Positions 36,162-44,487 of a stretch of DNA of 64,000 nucleotides are shown here, piece by piece. Source of the DNA: Nocardia seriolae NBRC 15557 (lineage in GTDB: Bacteria; Actinomycetota; Actinomycetes; Mycobacteriales; Mycobacteriaceae); assembly GCF_007990715.1 (NCBI RefSeq), contig NZ_BJWY01000004.1, positions 1-64,000 on the forward strand, in the 5' to 3' direction. The notes beneath the pieces were generated by a model that ran no database searches, was not told the origin of the DNA, and saw only the letters and a program-made list of their open reading frames with translations. Position 1 is the first letter of the stretch. Every line of letters starts with the position of its first letter. Position numbers and translations under genes: made by a program.

Positions 36162-37054
36162 TGACCACCGCGACACCCGAATCCCGCTCGGAATTCGGCA
36201 CTTTGGAATCGACCCGGGTGGAGACCGCCGATGGCGTGTCGTTCACCGTGCGATTCCTGCCGTCGGAGCGGTCCGATGCGCCGGTCGTGCTGATCCTGCC
36301 CGCCATGGCGATGAAGGCGCGCAACTACTTCTCACTCGCCAAAGCGCTTCAGGCCCTGGGGCTCTCGGTTGCGACCTGCGATCTGCGCGCGCACGGCGAG
36401 GCCACCCCGGCCCTGGGCGACCACACCGATTTCGGTTACCGCGAGATGATCGAAACCGATCTGCCCTCGATCGTGACGGCCGTCGAGGACCGCTTCCCGG
36501 GTGCACCGATCCACCTGTTCGGGCACAGCCTCGGCGGTCAGCTCGCGCTGCTGTTCTCGGCCGCCGAGCCCGGCCGGATCGCGGGTGTGACCGTCATCGG
36601 CACCGGCACGGTGTTCTGGTGGGCCTTCGGCCCGCGCCGCTGGTGGGAGGCGCTGAGCCGGGTCCAGTGGATCGGCCTGGTATCCCGGGTGCGCGGCCAC
36701 TGGCCCGGCGGTGTGCTGATCCCCGCCCCCATGCCCGGCGGGGTGATGATCGACTGGTCGGTGCACTCGCTGACCAGTTATTACCGCCCGAGCGGCACCA
36801 ATCGGCGCTACAACTCGCTGCTGGCCGCCATGCCACTGCCGGTGCTGGTCATCTCCCTGTCCGAGGACGTGCTGGGCCCGAAATCCAATGTGGACTTCCT
36901 GGTTTCGCGCATGCCCGCCGCCCAGGTCACCCGCTGGCACATCGACGAGAACTCGGACGTGGCCAATCGCGACCACTTCCTGTGGGTCAAGGACGCACCC
37001 GCCATCGCGACCGGCGTGGCGAATTGGATCACGACCGGCGTCGCGCCGGTCTGA
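36161..37054 (+). CDS. Alpha/beta hydrolase
   Basis: A 297-aa serine hydrolase. The nucleophile elbow is FGHSLGGQL (about residue 127), preceded by the oxyanion strand VVLILPAMAMKARN, with DLRAHGEA at about 73-80; the catalytic His is probably in NRDHFLW (about 277). In this subgroup the strand-4 segment and the aromatic-rich cap (WWAFGPRRWWEAL) suggest a lipid or ester substrate. Translation starts inside the stop codon of the thioesterase gene (TGATG), and the ABC ATPase gene follows ten bases later, all in one operon. Confidence 0.87.
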   Translation: MTTATPESRSEFGTLESTRVETADGVSFTVRFLPSERSDAPVVLILPAMAMKARNYFSLAKALQALGLSVATCDLRAHGEATPALGDHTDFGYREMIETDLPSIVTAVEDRFPGAPIHLFGHSLGGQLALLFSAAEPGRIAGVTVIGTGTVFWWAFGPRRWWEALSRVQWIGLVSRVRGHWPGGVLIPAPMPGGVMIDWSVHSLTSYYRPSGTNRRYNSLLAAMPLPVLVISLSEDVLGPKSNVDFLVSRMPAAQVTRWHIDENSDVANRDHFLWVKDAPAIATGVANWITTGVAPV

Positions 37055-37063
37055 AGGAGAGAC

Positions 37064-38182
37064 GTGGCCCGGCTGCAAATCGATGCGGTGTCGAAGCGAT
37101 TCGGCACCGACCACGCGGTGCGCGAGGTGAGCCTCGACATCGCCGACGGGGAATTCCTGGTGCTGCTCGGACCCAGCGGCTGCGGAAAATCCACGCTGCT
37201 GCGCATGATCGCGGGCCTGGAACAACCGTCTGCGGGCCGAATCCTGTTGGACGGCAGCGACATCACCGACGAGGCGCCGCCGCGGCGGGATCTGGCCATG
37301 GTTTTCCAGAGTTACGCGCTGTATCCGCATCTGTCGGTGGCTCGCAACATCGGGTTCCCGTTGCGTGCCCGGCGGCGCTCCCGTGCCGAGATCGACCGGC
37401 GGGTGCGCGAAGTCGCGGGCACGCTGGAGCTGTCGGAGCTGCTGGAGCGCCGTCCGGCGGCGCTCTCGGGCGGTCAGCGGCAGCGAGTCGCGCTGGCGCG
37501 GGCCATGGTTCGCGATCCGGGGGCCTTCCTCATGGACGAGCCGCTGTCGAATCTGGACGCCAAGCTGCGCAGCGCGACCCGCGCCGAGCTCATCGGCCTG
37601 CATCGGCGGCGGGGGGCGACGTTCTTGTACGTCACCCACGATCAGGTGGAGGCCATGACCATGGCAACCCGCATCGCGCTGCTCAACGCTGGGCAGGTCG
37701 AACAGGTCGGCACTCCCGAGGAGCTCTACGACACGCCGCGCACCGCCTTCGTCGCCGGATTCCTGGGCTCGCCGCCGATGAACCTGTTTCCGGCGGAGGT
37801 GTTTTCGCGGGAGGGCGCACTCCGGGTGCGCGCCGACGGCATCGACGCCGCCCTCGGCCTGGACGGCGGACCCGAGGACGCCGCGACGGTGCTCGCGGGT
37901 ATCCGGCCCGAACGCCTGCGCCTGGATCCGGCCGCCACCGCCGTGCGCGGCCGCGTGAGCATGGTCGAGAACCTCGGCAGCGAGGAACTGGTGCATGTCA
38001 CCGCGGGCGCGGTCCGGCTCTGCGTGCGCGCGCCCCGGCCGGTGGGGGTGGCGGTGGGCCAGGACATCGGACTGCGCGCCGACCCCGCCGACATCCACCT
38101 GTTCGACCCGGCCTCCGGGCTGCGGATGACCTGGCGGGAACCGGAATCCGTCATCCCGGACGCGACGGCCTCCGTCGCCTGA
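37064..38182 (+). CDS. ABC importer ATPase, MalK/UgpC type
   Basis: A 372-aa ATPase with Walker A GPSGCGKST (about 39-47), Q-loop MVFQSYALYPHLSV (about 81-94), signature LSGGQRQRVALARA (about 133-146), Walker B FLMDEPLSNLDAK (about 153-165), H-loop YVTHDQVEAM, and a C-terminal OB-fold TOBE region (about 235-372) as in carbohydrate and glycerol-3-phosphate importers. It energises the permeases encoded at 40434-42204. GTG start ten bases after the hydrolase stop, with AAGGAGAG upstream. Confidence 0.94.
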   Translation: MARLQIDAVSKRFGTDHAVREVSLDIADGEFLVLLGPSGCGKSTLLRMIAGLEQPSAGRILLDGSDITDEAPPRRDLAMVFQSYALYPHLSVARNIGFPLRARRRSRAEIDRRVREVAGTLELSELLERRPAALSGGQRQRVALARAMVRDPGAFLMDEPLSNLDAKLRSATRAELIGLHRRRGATFLYVTHDQVEAMTMATRIALLNAGQVEQVGTPEELYDTPRTAFVAGFLGSPPMNLFPAEVFSREGALRVRADGIDAALGLDGGPEDAATVLAGIRPERLRLDPAATAVRGRVSMVENLGSEELVHVTAGAVRLCVRAPRPVGVAVGQDIGLRADPADIHLFDPASGLRMTWREPESVIPDATASVA

Positions 38183-38214
38183 ACTTCGAACACCACTCGA
38201 TGAGGAGAAAACCC

Positions 38215-39585
38215 GTGAAACGCACCGTGCCCATCCTGGGCCTGGTGTTCGCCGCCTGCCTCGCGCTCACCAGCTGCGGGCTGGGCGGCACCACCGCCAC
38301 CGACACCACCGCCACCGCGCAGGTCCCCGAACTCGGCCCCGACCAGAAGGTCTCGATCGTCTTCGAGTCCTACAACTACGGTCTCGCCGGCGCGTGGACC
38401 GACACCTTCAACGCGCTGATCGCCGACTTCTCCAAGAAGTTCCCCAATATCAAGGTGACCGCGCAGAAGCCGCAGGGCAACAGCCCCAACCCGGCCACCG
38501 ACACCATTTCCAGCATTCAGAACCAGATCGTCGCGGGCAATCCGCCCGATGTGGCGCAATTGGGTTTCAGCGACCTGGATTTCACCGTTCACCAGTTGGG
38601 TGCGAAGCCGCTGGACACGCTGTTCGGCAAGCAGGCGGTGCAGGCGAACTTCGACGGGCAGCGCTTCCGCTTCCACCCGCGCGCCCGCGTGCTCGACGAC
38701 TGGGAGGGGCACACCTATGGCGTGCCGTTCGTGTTCTCGACCCCGGTGCTGTACTACAACGCGAGCCTGTTCACGGCCGCCGGGCTGGATCCGGCCAAGC
38801 CGCCGCTGACCTGGCAGCAGGTGTCCGAGGACGCCAAGGCGATCAATGCCAAGACCGGGCAGGGCGGGGTGTATCTGGACTGCCTGACCAAGTCGGCCAA
38901 GGACTGGTGCTTCCAGTCGCTGGTGCGTTCCAATGGCGGACGGGTCATCTCCGAGGATCGGCGCAGCCTCACCTATGCCGATGCGCCCACGGTCGAGGTC
39001 GCCCGGATGGCACAGGATCTGGTCACCTCCGGGGCTATGCCCAAGCTCGCGCAGAAGCAGGGTTACGAGGCGTTCGCGCGCGGCGAGATCGGCATGATCC
39101 TCGAAACCAGTGCCATTCAGGGCACTTTCGTGGCGGGTGCGAAGGACAAGTGGGACCTGCGCGCGGCAGCCATGCCGCGCTTCGGTGACCGCGCCCCGGT
39201 GCCCACCAATTCCGGTGCGGGACTGCACATTCTGACCGCCGATCCGGCCAAGCAGCGCGCCGCCTGGGAGCTGATCAAGTACCTCACCAGCGAGGATTCC
39301 TACATTCGGATCTCCAAGAACATCGGCTACCTGCCGCTGCGCTCGGAGATGGTGACCGACACCTCCGTGCTCGGCGCGTGGGCGTCCCAGAATCCGTTGC
39401 TGGCACCGAATATCGCGCAGCTGGCCACCATGGAGCCGTGGGTTTCCATGCCCGGCAACAACTATCTGCAGATCCGTGACGGCATGATGGACGCCGTCGA
39501 GTCGGTCGTGTTCCAGGGCAAGGACGCCCAGTCCACGCTCACCGCCGCCCGTAGCGAGGGCGCCGAACTGCTGCCCGCGTCATGA
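38215..39585 (+). CDS. ABC importer substrate-binding lipoprotein (UgpB-like)
   Basis: A 456-aa extracellular solute-binding protein, family 1. The signal peptide ends in a lipobox L-T-S-C with Cys21 as lipidation site. The mature part shows NPPDVAQLGFSDLD (about 105), GHTYGVPFVFSTPVLYYN (about 164-181) and FARGEIGMILETSAI (about 282), typical of sugar and glycerol-phosphate binders. GTG at 38215 is chosen over ATG 38200 because the GAGGAG ribosome binding site lies within the longer version. Its stop overlaps the phosphoesterase start by four bases. A glycerophosphodiester ligand is suggested by that neighbour (inference). Confidence 0.9.
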   Translation: MKRTVPILGLVFAACLALTSCGLGGTTATDTTATAQVPELGPDQKVSIVFESYNYGLAGAWTDTFNALIADFSKKFPNIKVTAQKPQGNSPNPATDTISSIQNQIVAGNPPDVAQLGFSDLDFTVHQLGAKPLDTLFGKQAVQANFDGQRFRFHPRARVLDDWEGHTYGVPFVFSTPVLYYNASLFTAAGLDPAKPPLTWQQVSEDAKAINAKTGQGGVYLDCLTKSAKDWCFQSLVRSNGGRVISEDRRSLTYADAPTVEVARMAQDLVTSGAMPKLAQKQGYEAFARGEIGMILETSAIQGTFVAGAKDKWDLRAAAMPRFGDRAPVPTNSGAGLHILTADPAKQRAAWELIKYLTSEDSYIRISKNIGYLPLRSEMVTDTSVLGAWASQNPLLAPNIAQLATMEPWVSMPGNNYLQIRDGMMDAVESVVFQGKDAQSTLTAARSEGAELLPAS

Positions 39586-40430
39586 GCGAACTGACACTGG
39601 TGCAACTCACCGACACCCACATTCGGGCCGCGGGGGAGCGGGTGCTCGACTCGGTGGATACCCACGCGGTGCTGCTGGGGGTCCTCGAGCGGCTGCGCGG
39701 TGGTGGGCGGCGCATCGACGCGCTGATCCTGTCCGGCGACCTCACCGACAATGGCGCGCCCGAGGCGTATCGGCGGCTGCGGGACGCGGTCGAACCGGCG
39801 GCCGCCGAGCTGGGGGCACAGGTGCTGTTGGTGATGGGAAACCATGATGAGCGCGGCGCCTTCGGGGTGGAACTGCTCGGGCTCGAACCGGATGCCCCCG
39901 GTTCGCGCGACCGTGTGCTGGAAGTGGACGGTCTGCGGGTCATCGGGCTCGACAGCACGACCCCGGGCCGCCACGACGGTCGACTGGAGCCGGAGCAGTT
40001 GGCCTGGCTGGGTGAGCAATTGCGGCGGCCCGCCGAGCGCGGCACGCTGCTGGTGCTGCACCATCCGCCGCTGCCCTCGGCCATTCCGGCGGCTGAGTTC
40101 CTGAAGTTGCAGGACGCCGACCGGCTGGCGGAGGTGCTCGCGGGCAGCGATGTGCGCATGATCCTGTGCGGGCACAACCACATGACCGCGGCCGCGGCGC
40201 TGGCCGGGATCCCGGTCTGGGTCGGCCCGGCGCTGGCCTACCGCATCGACGCCATGGCCCCGGCCGGACGTCAGCAGGCTTATGCGGGTGCGGGTTTCAC
40301 GCGGCTGGACGTACTGGGGGAGACCGTCATCGCGACGGCGGTGGACGCCATTCCGGTGCATCGGATCTACGACAAGTCCGAGACCGAGGTGCAGGAACGC
40401 CTGTCCGCGCTCGCGGCGGATGCCGGGTAG
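39582..40430 (+). CDS. Calcineurin-like metallophosphoesterase (GpdQ/CpdA-like)
   Basis: A 282-aa binuclear-metal phosphodiesterase. Metal motifs are all present: TDTHI (residues 10-14), GDLTD (about 49-53), GNHD (about 85-88), HHP (about 154-156) and GHNH (about 190-193). The order and length match GpdQ and cAMP phosphodiesterase CpdA/Rv0805-type enzymes. It is inserted between the binding-protein and permease genes of the ABC operon with a 4-bp overlap upstream and three bases downstream, so it probably hydrolyses the imported phosphodiester in the cytoplasm. Confidence 0.9.
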   Translation: MSELTLVQLTDTHIRAAGERVLDSVDTHAVLLGVLERLRGGGRRIDALILSGDLTDNGAPEAYRRLRDAVEPAAAELGAQVLLVMGNHDERGAFGVELLGLEPDAPGSRDRVLEVDGLRVIGLDSTTPGRHDGRLEPEQLAWLGEQLRRPAERGTLLVLHHPPLPSAIPAAEFLKLQDADRLAEVLAGSDVRMILCGHNHMTAAAALAGIPVWVGPALAYRIDAMAPAGRQQAYAGAGFTRLDVLGETVIATAVDAIPVHRIYDKSETEVQERLSALAADAG

Positions 40431-40433
40431 CCG

Positions 40434-41387
40434 GTGTTCGTCACTGTCGAATCGCAGGACGCGCGGCCGGTGCTCGCCACGGCACCGGCGGCGCGTCCGC
40501 GGCGGGCACCGCTGCGCAGGGTGCGTCGAATCGCCGCGCCCTACCTGTATCTCGCGCCCGCGGTGATCCTGCTGGTGGTGTGGACCTATCAGCCGCTTGC
40601 CCAGGCGCTGCAACTGTCCCCCTACTCGTGGAATCTGCTGCCCACCTCGCCCATGCGATCGGTCGGCACGGCGAACTACGAACGGCTGGTGGATCTTCCG
40701 GCGTTCTGGGCCTCGGTGCGCCGCATCGGCGTGCTGATCGTGGGGCTGCTGCCGTTCACGGTCGGGCTGCCGGTGCTGATCGCGCTGGCCAGTCGCCGGG
40801 TGGGGGAGCGGGCCCGGACGATCTACCACGCGCTGATCTTCGCGCCGTTCCTGGTCGCGCCGGTGGCCGCCGCCGCGGTCTGGCGCTGGCTGCTGCATCC
40901 GCGCACCGGATTCGTCGACAGCGTGCTCGGCTCGCAACGCAACTGGGTCTACGACGCGAGCACCGCGCACTGGGTGATCATCGGCGTCACCGGCTGGCAG
41001 CTGCTCGGGTTCGCGGTCCTGGTGGTGTGGGCCGGATTGGCCGGGATCAGCGGCGATTACGACGAGGCGGCGCGCGTGGACGGCGCGAGCCCGGCGCAGA
41101 TCCGGCGCTGGATCACCCTGCCGCTGCTCTCGCCGACGCTGTCGTTCCTGGTGCTGACCACCGTATTGCTCAGTCCCACACTGACTTTCCCGCTCATCGA
41201 CACCATGACCCAGGGCGGTCCCGCGCAGGCCACCACGAATATCTACTACCTGCTCTACGAGTACGCCTTCCACAGCTTCGACGCCGGAATGAGCGCCGCC
41301 GCCGGGGTGCTGATGTTCGCCGGATTCGGGGTGCTGGCGGCGGGACTGGTCTGGATCTCGGAAAAGGTTGCCTTCCAAGATGATTGA
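40434..41387 (+). CDS. ABC importer permease 1 (UgpA/MalF type)
   Basis: A 317-aa inner-membrane permease with six predicted helices (first at about 35-58, YLYLAPAVILLVVWTYQPLA; last near 287-310). The cytoplasmic EAA loop is present as DEAARVDGASPAQIRRWITL (about 209-228), which docks on the ATPase. GTG start three bases after the phosphoesterase stop. It overlaps the second permease gene by eight bases. Confidence 0.92.
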   Translation: MFVTVESQDARPVLATAPAARPRRAPLRRVRRIAAPYLYLAPAVILLVVWTYQPLAQALQLSPYSWNLLPTSPMRSVGTANYERLVDLPAFWASVRRIGVLIVGLLPFTVGLPVLIALASRRVGERARTIYHALIFAPFLVAPVAAAAVWRWLLHPRTGFVDSVLGSQRNWVYDASTAHWVIIGVTGWQLLGFAVLVVWAGLAGISGDYDEAARVDGASPAQIRRWITLPLLSPTLSFLVLTTVLLSPTLTFPLIDTMTQGGPAQATTNIYYLLYEYAFHSFDAGMSAAAGVLMFAGFGVLAAGLVWISEKVAFQDD

Positions 41388-42204
41388 ATCCCCGTTGCTC
41401 GGGCGATTGCGGTCCGCCGGTGGCCACGCGCTGCTGGCGGGCACCTCGCTGCTGTGCGTGTTCCCGATCTACTGGCTCTTCGCCACCGCCCTGCGCCGTC
41501 CCGAGGACGTCGGCTCGCTCTCGCCGCTGCCGTGGCCGATCTCGCTGTCGAACTTCTCCGACGCCGCGCGCCAGGTCGACATCACCGGCCTGGTCGTGAA
41601 TACCTTTGCGATGGCGGCGCTTTCGGCGGTGGGTCAGCTGCTGAGCGCGCTGCTGGCGGCCTACGCCTTCGCCATGTACACCTTCCGATTCCAGCGGCTG
41701 CTGTTTCTGGCCTTCGTCGGCACCTGGCTGGTCCCGTTCCAGGTGACCATGCTGCCCAACTACATCCTGCTCACCCGGCTGGGCCTGCTGGACACCATCG
41801 TCGGAGTGGTGCTGCCGACCCTGTGCTCGGCGCTGGCGGTCCTGCTGCTGCGCCAGCACATGGCCGCCTTCCCGAAGGAACTGGTGGCCGCGGCCCGCAT
41901 CGACGGACGCGGCAGCTGGTCGATCCTGTGGACGGTGGTGGTCCCGAATCTGCGACCGGCCCTGGCGGCCTTGGGAATTCTGCTGTTCATCAACGCGTGG
42001 AACGAATACTTCTGGCCCGCGGTGGTTCTCCGCCGCTCCAACGGAGTGCTGCAATTGGGCCTGCGCAGCTTCATGGGCACCGAGGGCGACCAGTGGGGGC
42101 CCATGATGGCGGTCGCGGGCCTTGCCTGCCTGCCCGTCCTGCTGCTGTACCTGGTGCTCCAGCGTCACATCGTCAACGCCTTCGTCCGCTCCGGCCTCAA
42201 ATAA
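41380..42204 (+). CDS. ABC importer permease 2 (UgpE/MalG type)
   Basis: A 274-aa permease with six membrane helices (first LLAGTSLLCVFPIYWLFATA at about 14-33) and the EAA loop ELVAAARIDGRGSWSILWTV (about 167-186). The C-terminus ends shortly after the last helix, as in MalG-like subunits. The ATG at 41380 overlaps the upstream gene; a TTG 12 bases earlier is possible. It closes the importer operon. Confidence 0.92.
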   Translation: MIESPLLGRLRSAGGHALLAGTSLLCVFPIYWLFATALRRPEDVGSLSPLPWPISLSNFSDAARQVDITGLVVNTFAMAALSAVGQLLSALLAAYAFAMYTFRFQRLLFLAFVGTWLVPFQVTMLPNYILLTRLGLLDTIVGVVLPTLCSALAVLLLRQHMAAFPKELVAAARIDGRGSWSILWTVVVPNLRPALAALGILLFINAWNEYFWPAVVLRRSNGVLQLGLRSFMGTEGDQWGPMMAVAGLACLPVLLLYLVLQRHIVNAFVRSGLK

Positions 42205-42311
42205 GGGGTCCGGCCTCGGGGTGCCGGCTATTGCCTCAACGATCATGGCGGAGCAGGCTGAGTGGCATCGGTGGCGTCACCGAGGCGCCGCCCCCGCCAA
42301 GAGGAGGTGGA

Positions 42312-42941
42312 TTGAACGTGTTCGCACGCTCTAGCACGATTCAGGCGCAACGGTCCTCTATCGACGCCGGGATCGAGCACATGCGCGATCAAGTGATGCC
42401 CGCTCTGGCCGAAGTCCCCGGATGGATCGGCCTGTCGCTGCTGGTCGACCGGGACTCCGGCCGATGCATCGTCACCACCGCGTGGGAGACCGAAGCGGCG
42501 CTCCACGACAGCGCCGACCGGGTTCGCCCGATTCGTTACCGTGCCGCCGCCATTTTCGGCAGCGGTGACGCGCAGGTCGAGGAATGGGAGATCGCCGTCC
42601 TGCACCGCGACCACCCCGCCCCCGAGGGCGCCTGCGCCCGCGTGACCTGGGCCCGAACCAGCCAGGATCGACTCGACGCAGCGATCGACGGCTTCCGCGA
42701 CGGCACCCTGCCCCGAATGGAAGCCCTCGATGGCTTCTCCAGCGCCAGCCTCCTGGTCGACCGCGCAACCGGCCGCTGCGTCTCCTGTAGCTCGTTCGAC
42801 AGCGCCGAGGCCATGGACCGCAACCGCACCCAGGCCACCGACATCCGCACCGCAGCCACCCAGCAGGCAGGTGTCCAAGTCACCGAGGTGAGCGAGTTCG
42901 AACTGGCCCTCGCCCACCTCCGCGTCCCCGAACTGGTCTGA
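42312..42941 (+). CDS. Tandem ABM-like dimeric alpha/beta-barrel protein
   Basis: A 209-aa protein made of two ferredoxin-like (antibiotic-biosynthesis-monooxygenase-like) halves: residues 1-105 (FARSSTIQAQRSSIDAGIEH, then GLSLLVDRDSGRCIVTTAWE) and 110-209 (RVTWARTSQDRLDAAIDGF, then SASLLVDRATGRCVSCSSF). The repeated LLVDRxxGRC shows internal duplication. Such proteins are common in mycobacteria and nocardiae; most have no known reaction. TTG at 42312 or GTG at 42318 may be the start, both behind AGGAGGT. A perfect hairpin terminator follows eight bases after the stop. Confidence 0.8.
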   Translation: MNVFARSSTIQAQRSSIDAGIEHMRDQVMPALAEVPGWIGLSLLVDRDSGRCIVTTAWETEAALHDSADRVRPIRYRAAAIFGSGDAQVEEWEIAVLHRDHPAPEGACARVTWARTSQDRLDAAIDGFRDGTLPRMEALDGFSSASLLVDRATGRCVSCSSFDSAEAMDRNRTQATDIRTAATQQAGVQVTEVSEFELALAHLRVPELV

Positions 42942-42949
42942 CCCCCCAC

Positions 42950-42979
42950 CGGGCGGCGCCGCCCCAACGGCGCCGCCCG
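42950..42979. terminator. Bidirectional hairpin terminator
   Basis: CGGGCGGCGCCG (42950-42961) pairs perfectly with 42968-42979 around CCCCAA. It lies between two convergent genes ending at 42941 and 43009. Confidence 0.8.
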
Positions 42980-43008
42980 ACCAAGGAACCCACGCCCCCC
43001 GACGCCTG

Positions 43009-43788
43009 TCACAGGCGGTGGGCACGCAGGACCCCGGTCAGCATCGGCAGGTCGAACTCGCCCCTGGCGGTTTCCGGCCTGTCCGCGAGGAAGGCGCGGA
43101 TACGCCCGAGGGTTGCCTCTCGATCCTGCTCACCCATGACCAATATCCCTGCCCGCGTTGCGATCGTCGCGACGAGCGAGTCGGCTGTGCGCCGCTGCAC
43201 GTGCGAGAACTCGGCCTGCTCGGCCGACCCGAACCGGGCAACCAGAACCGAACCGGTATACAGCAGTCCGCCTGTCGCGCCGCGCCAACTGCTCAGCGTG
43301 TCCCGCGGACCGATGGCCGCGCTTCCGCCGACACGCCCCAGCCCCGCAACCCAATCGACCCGATCGTCGAGGACATTCCACGAACCCGCCACGACACCAC
43401 CCGGCACCAGAACCCTGGCAATCTCGGGTCCGGCCACCGCCATGTCGAACCAGTGCAAGGCGTTCCCGGCCAGCACCGCATCAACGGACCCGTCCGGCAG
43501 CGGTATCGCCTCGGCACTACCCCGCAGGCTACGGACAGCAGGCAGTACACGCCGCAGCTCACCGAGCATCGCCGAATCCGGCTCTACCGCAACAACGTCC
43601 GCGCCCGAGGCAACCAGTCCACCGGTGAGTTTGCCCGTTCCGGCCCCGAGGTCGAGTACTCGCGCCCCCGGCGCGGATTCCAACGCCCAGAGCACTGCGG
43701 CTGAGGCGTAATCCGCCCGGTGCTCGGCGTAAGCGGCTGCCTCGGTACCGAACACCGAAAAATGACGTTGCCGCACAACCCATTCCAC
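43009..43788 (-). CDS. Class I SAM-dependent methyltransferase
   Basis: A 259-aa methyltransferase of the UbiE/Methyltransf_11 type. Motif I is VLDLGAGTGKLTGGL (about 44-58), followed by VVAVEPDSAML (acidic loop, about 64-74), motif II region LPDGSVDAVLAGNALHWFD (about 97-115) and motif III VLVPGGVVAGSWNV. The substrate is unknown. GTG at 43788 is chosen because the family N-terminus (FSVFGTEAAAYAEHR) then begins about ten residues in; GGGAG lies upstream. The repeat element at 43848-43904 sits 60 bp upstream. Confidence 0.85.
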   Translation of the reverse strand: MEWVVRQRHFSVFGTEAAAYAEHRADYASAAVLWALESAPGARVLDLGAGTGKLTGGLVASGADVVAVEPDSAMLGELRRVLPAVRSLRGSAEAIPLPDGSVDAVLAGNALHWFDMAVAGPEIARVLVPGGVVAGSWNVLDDRVDWVAGLGRVGGSAAIGPRDTLSSWRGATGGLLYTGSVLVARFGSAEQAEFSHVQRRTADSLVATIATRAGILVMGEQDREATLGRIRAFLADRPETARGEFDLPMLTGVLRAHRL

Positions 43789-43847
43789 GCTCGCCAGTCT
43801 CCCGCGCGCACCCCGGGTCCACCCCACAACAGGGCATTTCTATTCAT

Positions 43848-43904
43848 CGAGTGGCACAAATTGGAGGGATTCGTCCGGTTTCCGTCACGGTTTTGTGCCA
43901 CTCG
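43848..43904. repeat. Dispersed palindromic repeat, copy 3
   Basis: CGAGTGGCACAAA (43848-43860) pairs perfectly with 43892-43904 around a 31-nt loop. Arm core and following bases (CTCGGCGTTCGGG) are shared with the copy at 32-92. It lies directly beyond the stop of the truncated DUF222 gene on the minus strand. Confidence 0.7.
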
Positions 43905-43920
43905 GCGTTCGGGAGGGGGG

Positions 43921-44238
43921 TCAAGTTGCTGTGGCTAGTGCTCTCCAGGCTTTTCTGGGGCGTGGGCGGGGTTGTGGGGTGGCGTGTTCGATTCGGCGGC
44001 GGGCGTCGTGGGCGGTGATTCGGAGTAGATCGGTCAGTAGGTCTGCGGTGTCGCGATAGCCGGTGTTTGCGGCGAGGCCGCGGCGCTCGGCTTCGGCGAC
44101 GGCGGCTCGCATGGCGGCGTCCAGGCGCCTTCGGTGGCGTTCGGTTTCGACTAGGGTGCGCAGCAAGTCGACGTCGGCCAGGTTCGGCCATCCTCGGGCG
44201 GGAGCATCCGGCGCCAGCGCGGTCGAATGTATGTTCAC
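43921..44238 (-). pseudogene. Truncated 13E12/DUF222 protein (N-terminal fragment)
   Basis: A 105-aa frame beginning with GTG at 44238. Residues about 18-88 match the N-terminus of DUF222/13E12-repeat proteins (LADVDLLRTLVETERHRRRL, then GYRDTADLLTDLLRITAHDA and ARRRIEHA). Full-length members are about 400-500 aa and end in an HNH nuclease domain; here the frame ends after a short Pro/Arg tail and runs into the repeat at 43848-43904. It is therefore a 3'-truncated remnant. A LexA-type SOS box lies just upstream, as known for several 13E12 genes of M. tuberculosis, so the promoter may still be active. Confidence 0.7.
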
Positions 44239-44259
44239 CCGAGTTAGCTTACCCGGGAG

Positions 44260-44275
44260 TAGAACATATGTTCGA
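44260..44275. promoter_or_regulatory. LexA-type SOS box
   Basis: TAGAACATATGTTCGA contains the perfect palindrome GAACATATGTTC (44262-44273) and matches the mycobacterial SOS consensus TCGAAC-N4-GTTCGA except at the two leftmost bases. It lies 22 bp upstream of the truncated DUF222 gene (start 44238). Confidence 0.7.
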
Positions 44276-44487
44276 TAATTCGTTTATCCGATGTCGTCGG
44301 GCCGAGGGGGCGATGCGGTTCGGGGGGCGATGTCGGCCATGGCCGGACGGTAGTGGTGGAACGGGTGGAGGTGAGCGGCGTTGTCGATCGGCCGATCGGA
44401 GGTGGGAATGGAATGGGCTGTGGCAAGCCGGAATGCACCGGTGGCTGGTCGAATTCGGGGACATCGTTGGGTAGGAAGGGATGATCC

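Noticed and set aside
36619-38199. Upstream in-frame extension of the solute-binding protein over the ATPase gene
   Set aside because: It would overlap a clear ABC ATPase; the lipoprotein signal peptide begins at 38215.
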